A stretch of DNA of 64,000 nt from Cardiocondyla obscurior (taxonomy: Eukaryota; Arthropoda; Insecta; Hymenoptera; Formicidae), in contig NC_091870.1 in NCBI RefSeq assembly GCF_019399895.1, positions 4,500,001 through 4,564,000 of the forward strand, read 5' to 3'. Both the position numbers and the translations under genes were made by a program. The notes below the pieces were generated by a model. That model searched no databases. It was not told the origin of the DNA and saw only the letters and a program-made list of their open reading frames with translations. Shown piece by piece: positions 43,230-52,999 of this stretch (its first letter is position 1; every line of letters begins with the position of its first letter).

Positions 43230-43775
43230 GGCGCCCATTTGGTTAGGCGCCTTTCAAAATGCCGAAGACTTTTATTTGCCCTGTCGGCGTTTGCGAAAAC
43301 TTATGTGAGGTTCAGTGAGGGTGACCAAGATTGGTCCCCACTTGTCGTCACCCGGATACTTTAGTGGGTAGCTCTCTCCTTCTTCCGTCTGCGTTGTTTG
43401 ATGTCGTCGGAAGATTTCTGCTTGGGTTCCAGTCTCGGCAGTTAATGTCTCTGCCTGGGTTCCAGTTTCAGCCGAAGAGATCTTTGCCTGGGTTCCGATG
43501 TCTTTATGTTGATCCTTTTCTTCTATCTTCAGTAGCGTTCTTGGTAGTGACTCTTCAATTGGGATAAGCCTTTAAGGTAGGAGCTGTATTCCTTCGTCGA
43601 ACTTCTTTCTTGGTAGGATTTTTATTCTACCAGTGAAGTTCTCGATGCTTAGTATCTTCGGTTGGATCGGCAGATTTTCCTTATCGCTCTCCGGTGATGT
43701 AGGCAAGAAGGCAGGAGTTATGACCTTCTTGATCCGCTTCCCTCGTCTTACTTTTTTGTAAGAGTGCTCGTTCAT
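43230..43775 (-). pseudogene. Unknown ORF, family copy 2
   Basis: From MNEHSYKKVRRGKRIKKV (43775): a basic N-terminus, TSPESDKENLP, PKILSIENFTGRIKI, a stop near 43575, then in frame IPIEES, three GTQAE-type repeats (TGTQAETL, TGTQAEIF), TTQTEEG and KYPGDDKWGPI near 43340. It shares PKI(L/I)SIExF, the GTQ(T/A)E repeats and (L/Y)PGDxKWxPI with copies 1 and 3. An inverted pair of ggcgcc (43230 and 43246) lies downstream. No known domain. The unit upstream starts TGTAGCGG at 44092 on the minus strand, LTR-like. Confidence 0.5.
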
Positions 43776-44270
43776 CTAGAGAGAGTTAGGTCACTTTTAC
43801 TTTGGGTGCTTCTGTCTGTCAGCGCACACCTTGGCAGGTTACAACACTAGGCTTTCGATTACTTAAAAGCAGATCGTTGGCGGATTTGACCGGCCAACTG
43901 GTCCAGTATATGCCTCTGGTCATTTTTACTCCCGAGAATTGAATTTGCCTCCAAACCACCTAGCGGAGTGAAGGCAAACTCTTCTCATTGACAGCTCAAG
44001 CTGTCGCGGTTGACAGGTTATTAGGTTAACTTATGCTGTAGCAGACGACGCATTATACTGCGTTCACAGAATGCATCGACCGCTACAATATTGTTGTTTT
44101 ATATTATAATGAGAATATTAAATATTTGTGATGAGTATATCTTAAAATTAATATCAAGAATATATTTTTAGTTGATCACAATAATTATTTAAAACAAATA
44201 AATTAAGTTAAGTATAGCGTTTGCGCCATTTTGGAAAGAAACTTAGGAATCTTAAAGCTACGAGTATTAC
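43776..44270. other. Non-coding between unknown ORF units
   Basis: Left part is probably the 5' region of the minus-strand unit above; right part is AT-rich. AATAAA on the minus strand near 44280 may end the next unit's transcript. Confidence 0.3.
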
Positions 44271-44334
44271 ACTATTCTTTATTTCTACTATTTACAAGAT
44301 GTATATACACTTTATCTTTGGATTGGTTTAAATC

Positions 44335-44350
44335 GCGCCCCTTAGGGCGC
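44335..44350 (-). terminator. Perfect 6-bp stem-loop after unknown ORF copy 3
   Basis: gcgccc-ctta-gggcgc, about 35 bp past the stop codon on the minus strand and upstream of AATAAA near 44280. A comparable ggcgcc inverted pair follows copy 2. It may be an RNA-processing or structural element; no function is shown. Confidence 0.3.
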
Positions 44351-44386
44351 TTTCCTCAAAAGATTAAGTCGGGCTGAGAAGCGAGG

Positions 44387-45044
44387 TTAAACTCGTCTCT
44401 CCCGATAGGATATGTGGGGAGCCCTCAAAGTACCTCTGATCGGTCTCCACCGTTCATTCCCTGGGTATTTAATGGGCTCAGAGTCGGAGGCAGATGACGT
44501 GGCCCATGGATCTGTCTGGGTTCCAGCAGTGGTCAGCCTCGGAGCGTGCTGGATGGCTGGCACTGGGATGTCCTCCGTCTGAGTCCCTTGAGACACTGGC
44601 AGTGGTCGAGGCGTGCCCGGTATATGGTACCTCGGGCTAGTCAGCCGGTAGGTCCTCACGTCACCAGGCAGCAATGCGACCTTGGGAGGCCGAGTAAGGC
44701 GAGGTGGAAATAGCCACAAAGCACAGGGCGCCCAAGGTCGGAGTTCTATCGGTGGCAGCTTCGGCTGTGGCGGCTGCACCGTGATCCGTGGTATCCCGGG
44801 GACTAAGCGGCTGTTCTGGTGGAAAAACTTCCACCTTCAAGATCCTCGGCTTCTCCGGGCTGGTGGTACTGTCCGGTGATCCTTCCGCTGCCGGTTTACT
44901 CCTGCCCCGTCCTCGTTGGGTCCGTTTCCGCCTCGGTGCTCCAGCGGGAAGGTCCACGAGCGTTTCCGTCTTCGCCTCAGTCGGCATCGACCCCCCTTGC
45001 AGGAAGAACTTCCAATATGGAAAGCTCTCCGCAGTTACAATCAA
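44387..45044 (-). pseudogene. Unknown ORF, family copy 3 (one frameshift)
   Basis: Two overlapping minus frames (45044-44661 and 44779-44387) join at a likely frameshift near 44780-44815. The order is KTETLVDLP, basic RRKRTQRGRGR, PDSTTSPEKPRI, LKVEVFPPEQPL, then in the second frame RLTRPPKVALLPGDVRTY, GTQTE, TAGTQTDPWATSSASDSEP and KYPGNERWRPIRG. All blocks match copies 1 and 2. A minus-strand TATA box (aatatataaggcg, about 45152) lies about 110 bp upstream, and TGTGGCGG at 45277 resembles the LTR 5' ends in the window. It may therefore be an ORF carried in an LTR-like unit. Confidence 0.5.
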
Positions 45045-45144
45045 AATCGGCTTTTCGCTAGTATAGGCTTATCTGGCACTATCTTTTCGGATGTGCTCTA
45101 GACTCGCTAATTGGCGTGAAGCGAAAACCGGTTTCGGTCCTTCG

Positions 45145-45160
45145 CCTTATATATTTACAA
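45145..45160 (-). promoter_or_regulatory. TATA box of unknown ORF copy 3
   Basis: Minus-strand ttgtaaatatataaggcg, the best promoter candidate for the ORF at 45044; same position relative to the ORF as in copy 1. Confidence 0.5.
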
Positions 45161-45279
45161 TCCTTGCGGTAATCTGACTCACGAGAGAGTCGCGCTCCTA
45201 GCGGCGAGCTTTTAATTACGCGTGTTAACCGGGTTGCCGTTCGATAGGCGCTTGTGGTGGCATGTACTACCGCCACATT

Positions 45280-45650
45280 AAGTAATTAATTTTCTTGACA
45301 GCAGAATGATATTTTTATTTGTATACGGTGCAACAAATCGTTAATAATTATTGCACTTTGAACCAAAGATAAACTTCAATAATAATGTAGTGGATCTTGG
45401 TGCGGTTTTTATATAGGAGTAGGTCCGCGCCATACACTAGAGGTGTAAATTTAACTTACTTAAATTTCGTAAAGGAGGAAGAATGTTGTGGCCAAAATTT
45501 TTATGCTGACGCGTGGTCAGCACGCGTCCGATGAAATTTGATTTAAGTGTGTCAGGTAATTGCTTTGGAATTGTTTCAATTAATGCTTAAATGCATTACC
45601 TTGAAACAATCTCGTTGCAGATTAATGTTTTTTAAAATAATTAAATTCTG
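45280..45650. other. Intergenic, no gene seen
   Basis: Mixed-composition DNA; no ORF, terminal repeat or RNA recognised. Confidence 0.3.
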
Positions 45651-45654
45651 TTGG

Positions 45655-46065
45655 CACATAACATAAAAGTGTTTAGGATACCAAAATATTTAAAGAAGGA
45701 GTGGAAGAAAGAAAGATGGCAAAGATTTGCAAATCTTAGATTGGTGGATAATATGAAGAAAAATAAGTATTGAGGGACAGAAAAAGAGAAAAGATATGGG
45801 ATATGTAAAGACGTGGATGAAACGTTGGAGTATGTGAAGGAGAGATTTTTAATTGGGGGAGGAAAAGTAATAGCAGAAAATAGTAAAAGAAGTATTGGAA
45901 GAAGAGGAGAAGAAGAGAAATGGTTAATAAAAATGGAAGAAATAAGGAAAAAAGTGAAAATAACAAAAATAAATGAAAGAATAAATAAAAAAGAAAAAAA
46001 AAGAAAAGAAAATGCGACAGAAGCGAAGGTTTACAGAATGAGTGTGAATGAAGAAAAGAATGGAT
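45655..46065 (+). pseudogene. LINE ORF2 C-terminal fragment, copy 1
   Basis: Reads WKKERWQRFANLRLVDNMKK-like sequence, then YGICKDVDETLEYVKERF (the zinc-finger region, with expected Cys and His positions mutated) and a Lys/Glu-rich tail ending at 46064. The same C-terminal architecture occurs at 61570-63100. This is the distal end of a non-LTR retrotransposon ORF2, 5'-truncated as usual for LINE copies. Confidence 0.65.
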
Positions 46066-47038
46066 AAATATGCTTTCTCTCTTTTATTCAAACAGATTGA
46101 ATAATATAATAAGCAATGTATGAGTTCAGTTAATGTAAGCAGAATAGATATCTATTAATTGTACCCCGCAGAAGAAAATAATGATACGTACATTCAACTT
46201 AACTTTAATATTTTTGTACTATTTTTATTTATACAAATAAGTAAAACCCATATTATAAAAACAGTTTTTCAAGACTTATATTCATGTCTATATTTATTTT
46301 ATAATTTTCCCGTTTAATGCTATGCGCAAATTATGTAATTTCGCCATTATACAATGATAAAAATGTTGTATACTTCATATTTGATATTTCCTATATCTTT
46401 TCCCTATTTTTATCTTTGTACACTAATGCTATGCACATCATAAAATAGATAATAGTCCCAAATCCCAATTTCCGTTATTTTGTCCGTCTTCTTTTTTTAA
46501 TAAGTTTTAAAGCATTGTCACACTTAACCAATCACAACGCGGGCAGCTACGAAATATCCAATGCAAAAATTTCATACTCCGCTATTTTATTTCCATCTCT
46601 GATTCTTCCCAAATTCGACTTTCGCCATATTATTTACTTTTTTTGACTCTGTCCCTTTTTGAATAGACGTTGAGCTCGACCAATCATAGCGCGTACAGCT
46701 ACGGGGTAACCAATCACCTGGTAGCTATGGGGTAGCCACGACTCTGGCATCAATGACGTCATGACGTTTGTACCCCTGGTGCTACCAATATATTACTTAC
46801 AAATCTGAAATTTTTTTAATAAGTCTGAAACAATTCTGAGACATTTTTTATGAGTTTGCTCGTATTTTACCGCCGTATTATCATACACATTTTACTGATT
46901 AATGTTGAAAATGTTTTACTAGATTGTTGTTTATAATAATTTTAATATATTCAATAACAAAATCTATTTCTCGTCTACAATTTTTCGGTGAACAAAATCT
47001 TACCTACATTTGTGTTGGCAGATATTATTGTGTTATAT
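46066..47038. other. Intergenic, AT-rich
   Basis: No ORF or RNA gene recognised. 46670-46800 contains two ccaatc blocks, a repeated agctayggggta and tgacgtca. It could be an old promoter or MITE, but nothing supports a specific call. Confidence 0.35.
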
Positions 47039-48077
47039 TTATTGTATTACATTATCTTTCATTTTTTCTTCATTAATAACTGATATAATTTTATCGTTAT
47101 CCATTATTGTAGTATGACTTCCTTCTACATAATAAATTTGCACATTACACTCGGTTATCTAAAAATACGTCTCTTATTATAAAACTTTTCTTATTTAAAA
47201 ATTTATATTTGTACTAAACTTAATACACTTCAATTTATAATACATTTACCTTGTGAAGACCATAATCCTCTTCAGGAAAAGAAATTATTGGAAATGTAGG
47301 TTTCAACAACGTTATAGGTGATTTAAGACGAGGTAAAGAAGATACATCGTAATTTTTCATGGAAATAATATAATTGTAAATTGTAAAATATACAAATTTT
47401 TGATTTTCAATTGATAATACTTTTAATTCTGTTGAAAAATAAGAGTTAAATAACTTGAATTTCTCTTCAAATGTGATACAATTATTCAATTGTGTTAAAA
47501 CCTGTAAATATATAAAACATTAATACTGGATATAATTCATAATAACAAATTTTATAAATTTAAAATAAGAAATGTTATAATATTCAACAAAAGTAATATT
47601 ACCATTAGCTGAACTGTAAAACAAGTTGAGATACTTATTTTAACTATTTTTATTTTTTCACGACCTTGAATATTACTACATATATTTTTGGTAAATATGT
47701 AAAAGTTCGGAAAAAAAATTTTTGAGACAGATGTTACAAAAATTATTTTTACATTGTTACCTAAAACTTATGTAATAAAATTTGTACATTAAAAATGATT
47801 TTATTTTTACAGTTTACTAACCATGCTTTCGGTAATTTTTGTGTAAGTTTTCAGCAAATTTACCAATATTTTATTTTCTATCTCTTTTGGCGAAGAATTT
47901 TCAAAATATCGTTTAAAATAAAATTTTATTTGATTAGGAGCACCATCTATTAATATTAGCCGTCCTGAGAATTCTTTAGCTTCTAATAGTCTTGCTAATT
48001 CAATAGCAATTAAACATCCAAATGAATAACCCACTATTAAAAATTTCTTTTCATCTTTCATTCTTTTTAACATATGC
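47039..48077 (-). CDS. FASN-like: Fatty acid synthase thioesterase domain, three terminal exons
   Basis: Three minus-strand exons in phase 0. Exon A, 48077-47822, has an acceptor tttgcttag and a donor gttagt; it encodes HMLKRMKDEKKFLIVGYSFG with catalytic Ser in GYSFG, and LILIDGAP. Exon B, 47501-47250, has an acceptor tttacag and a donor gtaaat; it encodes EEKFKLF..., SPITLLKPTFP and EEDYGLHK. Exon C, 47158-47039, has an acceptor ttttag; it encodes VEGSHTTIMDND with the catalytic His and ends TAA, overlapping an AATAAA signal. This is the chain-releasing thioesterase at the C-terminus of animal FAS, which hydrolyses the acyl-ACP. I see no ACP or earlier FAS exons upstream within the window. 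Either they lie beyond it or this is a stranded fragment. No stops in the exons. Confidence 0.8.
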
Positions 48078-48820
48078 TAAGCAAAAGATTATAATTGTTA
48101 GTATATTAAAATAATTAAAAAAATTAATAATAATCAATTGATACTATCCACTAAATACAAGGTAAAAGTAATATAGTATTACAATAATATTATATTACAA
48201 TTGATATCTGGTAAAATCAGATAGGTTAATAAAGTAGATTTAAAATAAATTTATACAGGTCATCCAAAACAAAACTTTAAATTAAAAAATTGTGAATAGG
48301 CAATAATAATTCGAGTCAAAAAATTATATATTATTTTGCAAAATTGTAATAATTATTGTACGAATTAATTCGTTTTTGAGATAGACGACCTGCGAGATGG
48401 CAGCATCTCTCAGTCATCGAACAAATACAGTCAATCGATGCTTCTGAATTACACTGTTGGAAGCGCATCCGGGTACTCTTTGTCGGTTCTTTGTCGTCTT
48501 TTTACACTTTCGGTGTATCATCGTGCGTGATTACACATCTGTGCTCTTGATAATTCCGAAAAGACTTTGCGTTTAACTTTTATGTGCTAATTGTAACAGT
48601 GACCAGACTTTGTTCTCTTTCTTATCAGCTTGCTTAGCAGAAATAGACTCAAACAGCTCATTTTTGTGTAGATTATTTGTGCTTAACTAAATGCAACTTT
48701 ATTGTAGTAAATTATTTCACGCGACGGTGGTCTGATTGTGTAAACTGTGTTTTAAGAGGTGGTACAACAGGTCGGTAGCTCGTGGATGTATACCCCTGCT
48801 GTTTCGAGTCTCATACGTTT
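48078..48820. other. Intergenic / intron of FAS-like gene
   Basis: AT-rich; no further FAS exon or repeat recognised. If the FAS gene is intact, this is intron sequence. Confidence 0.3.
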
Positions 48821-49441
48821 TTAAGGGGTCTGCCCACTCTGACAATTTCTAAAATCAGCGGTTTTTTATGAATATTTTTTGAGAGAACTATCGCATTATA
48901 TTATTTATATTTCAGAACATGTTATCCATAATTAAAAGTCCTTTATTTTGCACGGGTGACAACTTTTTGGAAACTGGGGTAATCAGAAAAAAAAATTTTT
49001 ATTGTTTATAAAGAAAAAAGCTATGGTGTAGCGTAAAATTTTTTTTATATAACAACTCATCAATTAATTATAAATTTTTTAATATTAAATTTTAATCAAA
49101 AAACACATTTTTTCAAAAGTTTATTTCCACAAGTTTCAACAAATTGAAAAAACCTACGTTACACCATAACCTTTTTCTTTATAAACAATAGAAAATTCAT
49201 CTTTTTGATTACTTTCACTATTAGAAAATTGCCGTTTGTGTAAAAAGGAAATGTTTTTTACGGAATTTGTTGTAGACGCCATATTAATTTTTTTATATTT
49301 TTACTACTCTTCAAATTTTGAGTTTTGATAATGTATAATATGTTTCCAAAATATCAATTTATATAACGTTAGTTTTCTAAAAAAAAAATTTATCAAAAAA
49401 ACTACTTATTTAGAAATTGTCAGGGTGGAAAAACTCCTTAA
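48821..49441. mobile_element. TTAA-flanked palindromic MITE, 621 bp
   Basis: Ends ttaaggggtctgcccactct (48821) and the complement of ccaccctgacaatttctaaa... (ending ctccttaa, 49441); TTAA at both ends is the piggyBac-type target. The inverted arms extend inward and include ctatggtgtagcgtaaaa (49022) against ttacgttacaccataac. No transposase. The TTAA target supports, but does not prove, a piggyBac origin. Confidence 0.75.
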
Positions 49442-50048
49442 ATAATCAATGTGGTGCTCAAATCAAACAAAATAAAAAATTCAATAAAAATGATTTGATC
49501 ACGTGCGTTTGCAAGAAAGACATGAAATTCACCTTCGTGACAAATTGTTACACAGATCAATTATAATTAACCTTACGTATTTTAGTTTAATTCATTAATT
49601 TCACTTACGATACAATCATTGAGTAATTAAAAAATGCAGTAATGTTATGTTTTAAGTGTACGCGTAGCGAGTCCGACCGTGTTTACGCGTCGAGTCGTCG
49701 AGTTTGCGCAGCAGAGATTGTCGGATCTCATATATCGGCTAAGTAGGTCGAACTTTAAGTGGGTTTATTAAACAAATTGAGATTAATTTGCATAAAAAAA
49801 GCATTTTTACTTTTTCTGTACATACATGGTCAAGTATTTAAGATATGACGATACAAAGCCAAAAATGTAAAACTTTCGATTAAAATAAAGGAGACCAGGG
49901 TTTAATGGCATCATTTCATTTAATACACACCTACTTGTCTGTTGTGCTTTGTTAGCAAGTAAATGCAAGTCTTCGCGCGTAGCGGCGATGAACGAGAGAT
50001 GAAAGCAAAGCATGTGTCACCAATCACTTTGATGACTTTTACACAATT
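49442..50048. other. Intergenic, no gene seen
   Basis: AT-rich with one GC-rich patch at 49665-49745 (gtgtttacgcgtcgagtcg). No recognisable feature. Confidence 0.3.
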
Positions 50049-51522
50049 TGTAACACTAGTGCTTTGCTTGGCCGGAGGCCGCTCAGTGGAGCTCAGGGTG
50101 CAAAGAAGCCGTGCACTGGTTCATGCGTATTAACAAATGAGTTTTAATTACACTATTTACATAAGAAAAGGAAGCCAGAAGTGGCATACGTTCGTACAAG
50201 CGGGACGGAGTGCGATGTTATCCGTAGCGTGCTCTATTATACTCGATACGATGGGGAGAAATACGTTGGTATTCGCGAACGGAACTGCGTCAGTAGGGAG
50301 CTATGTCGATAACTACGGCCGCCCGTGAAGCGAGGGCCGGTTGAACGTTTTATGTATAGGTGACAGTCGTACGTAGTTACGATCGTGGGGGTCGCATACA
50401 ATGCGGCTAAGCAAGCGTGTCGGTTGAATGTGGGTCGGTACCGCGGGGGCCGCACGCAATATGCTCGGAAACGAGAGCGACCGCAACGTCGGTCGTAAGC
50501 GGGTCGGTGACGCTGGATTACAAATAATAAACTAAAGAACGGAAACGCAAGTAGCGTCGGTCGCAAGCGAGCCGGCGTTGTAAGGTTACGTACAATAAGC
50601 GAGGGAACGAAAACGCAAGCCATGTGGGTCGTAAGCGGGTTGGTGCCGCAGGGCCTCATGCAATACGTTAGAAAGCAGCGCTGATTGTGAGTGCGTCGGT
50701 GTCGCAGGGTTACACACAATAAGCCCGAGGACGGGAACGCGATTAGCGTCAGTCACAAGCGGGTCGGCGTCGCAGGGTTATATATAATAAGCGCAGAAAC
50801 GGGAACGCGATCAGCGTCGGTCGCAAGCGGGTCGGTGTCGCAGGATTAGATACAATAAGCGCGGGAACGAAAATACGTCTCGAGTGTCGCGGTACGCGAT
50901 GGTGGCCTGGGCCTGTCGCCGTCGGTATCGGGAGTCGCGCATCCGCTGGAGGATTCTGTGCGGGCGGATGGAATATCCTCCCAAAGAGGTGGCGTGAGAG
51001 CTGGTCCGGGATACCCCCGAGACCGGTAGTTCGTCGTTAGGAAGTCGACCGGGTTCCCCCGAGTCGACGGCCAGTGCTCCGGGTTACCCCCGAGATCGCG
51101 GCCGGGAAATCCCCCGAGTCGCTGCACTGCGGATCGTCCGAGATTCCCCCGAGACGGGTAGGTTTGCCAAGAGAAAGTCGACCGGGTCTCCCCCGAGTCG
51201 ACAGCCAGTGCTCCGGATTACCCCCGAGATCGCGGCTGGGAAATCCCCCGAATCGCTACACTGCGGATCGTCCGGGATAATCCCCCGAGACAGAATCAGA
51301 CTAAGAGTCTCTCTGTTGCGGCCAAGTGGTCGCGGCGAGAGCCGGATCGAAAAAAGATGCTAGTCCGTCCGTTGTGACAGCTTTTATACCCGTTGGTCGA
51401 AGGTAGGGGTATCCCTACTTTCTTAGCCTTCGGTGTCGGTCGGTCGTAATCGTGCGCCTTCGGCGCGGTTTCATGTTATTAGGCGTACGCCTGTAGTAGC
51501 GGGACAGAGGGGTCTCGCCACA
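50049..51522 (-). mobile_element. Solo LTR, 1474 bp, GC-rich
   Basis: On the minus strand TGTGGCGAGA to GTTACA; perfect 4-bp duplication aatt (50045-50048, 51523-51526). Same family as 4462-5624 but longer because of more internal repeats: about 70-bp units with gggtcggtgtcgcagggtta near 50410-50870, and cccccgag-rich units with actgcggatcgtcc near 51010-51290. Minus-strand TATAAAAG lies near 51385. Large ORFs within it are repeat artefacts. Confidence 0.85.
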
Positions 51523-52990
51523 AATTTATTACTTTCATCATAATTACTCGATCGTGACGTTACTGACGGGTTGCACGTCGTTACTGCCCGACAGAATGCT
51601 AGGGCTTTGTTAGTCCAAAAACAAAAAAAAAAAAAAAAAGAAACTGTAAGGTTAATTTTCTAAAAAGATGACCAAAATCTCCGAAAGTCCGTACCTTCGA
51701 GAAATAAGGCATGCATGAGCGCAACATGCCACTTTTCCTATTTAACAACAAGATGTCGTTTTGCAACTTAAACATCAATTACAAATTACTCAAGGCTAGA
51801 TTTATCTTAAACATTTAGTGAGAAAAATGGGATGCACGGGAAAAGAAAGATGGATTATGATTAAAGCCGCAAAGTTAATTACTTATTTTGGTTCAACTAT
51901 TACAACTGAAATAATGAAAGCCTGTTCACAGAAAACTCCATTCAGGCTGATCGATTGAAAATGCATATGTTAAATGGAAACAAGAGGCTCAAATTTTGTT
52001 AGGCCTTGATTCTTGGCAGTTACACAGAGAAGAAGAATATCGGACGAATTGAGAGTACTGTAACTCGTTGCTACTGCACCACGTAATTATTCGGTTAGTT
52101 TGGCAGAGATACAAATTTTTGTTATTTAAAGAATTAACACGTAAATCGCAATATTGAGGAGTATTTGAATTGATATCTGACAGGAAACCAGAAAAATTAT
52201 CTTCTGGATGAGAAACAATAGATTGTTGTCTTGTTGGAATAAAGAAATCAATTTTGAGGAAGGGATGATAACTATGCAGCTTGGAACCAGAATGAGTGTT
52301 GGAGAGAAAAAGTTGTAACCCTTGTTCGTTCTGTTTTATGACTTAACTGATTAGCCACGAACGCGACGTTCAGTTTGTTGACAGCAGTAAATCTATTTCT
52401 TAATAAGCGGATTATTAGACAAACGGAATGTCAACTACCGGGGAGGAGCATTTGTCACCATGTAACAATACTGGTCTTTGTTTTTTTTTTTACGTTTTGG
52501 GCGAGTTAGCCCTTTTTCTATAAAAAAAAAAGATTTTCTTTAAATTCCTATTATTTTTTTATTGGTTACGTCTCCGTTTTACTATTCCTCAAAAAATGAG
52601 GGCTTTGGTATTACACTCAGCAAGCCTCTGAGTTCCCTTTTTAAAAAAATATTAGTGTCGTCCACGTTGTGACGAAAAGTTTGTCAGCAGCGTTAGTATG
52701 GATTTCAACGACACATAACATCAGACGTAACAGGTAAAGCGTTCAATAAACATAATTACAAATATATATTTATTATTTTCATTTTTGATGGGAAAGATAG
52801 TAATTGATTATGTAATAAAAATAAAAAAACGAAGGTGCTTACGCAAATTCAAGCAAGGCTAGGAGCACGAAAGTGAAATGTAGAAAACTTATAACACTTA
52901 AAGAAGCCGTTTAATTTCGAGTATTAAATATAAAAGTTTTTACAAGAGCTGGCGAACTACTGCTAGTTCAAATGTATAGAGTAGAGCAGA
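51523..52990. other. Unassigned AT-rich region before LINE
   Basis: Scattered short coding-like stretches, for example near 51840-52060, with frequent stops and no recognised domain. Probably an old unidentified insertion. An oligo-A run lies at 51625-51645. Confidence 0.3.
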
Positions 52991-52999
52991 GTGGGTAAA

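Noticed and set aside
46670..46800. Promoter with CCAAT and CRE-like sites
   Set aside because: No gene follows that it could serve; motifs are short and may be chance or part of an old repeat.
50237..50719. 160-codon minus ORF in the LTR at 50049
   Set aside because: Runs through tandem repeat units; the related LTR at 4462 has different frames open.
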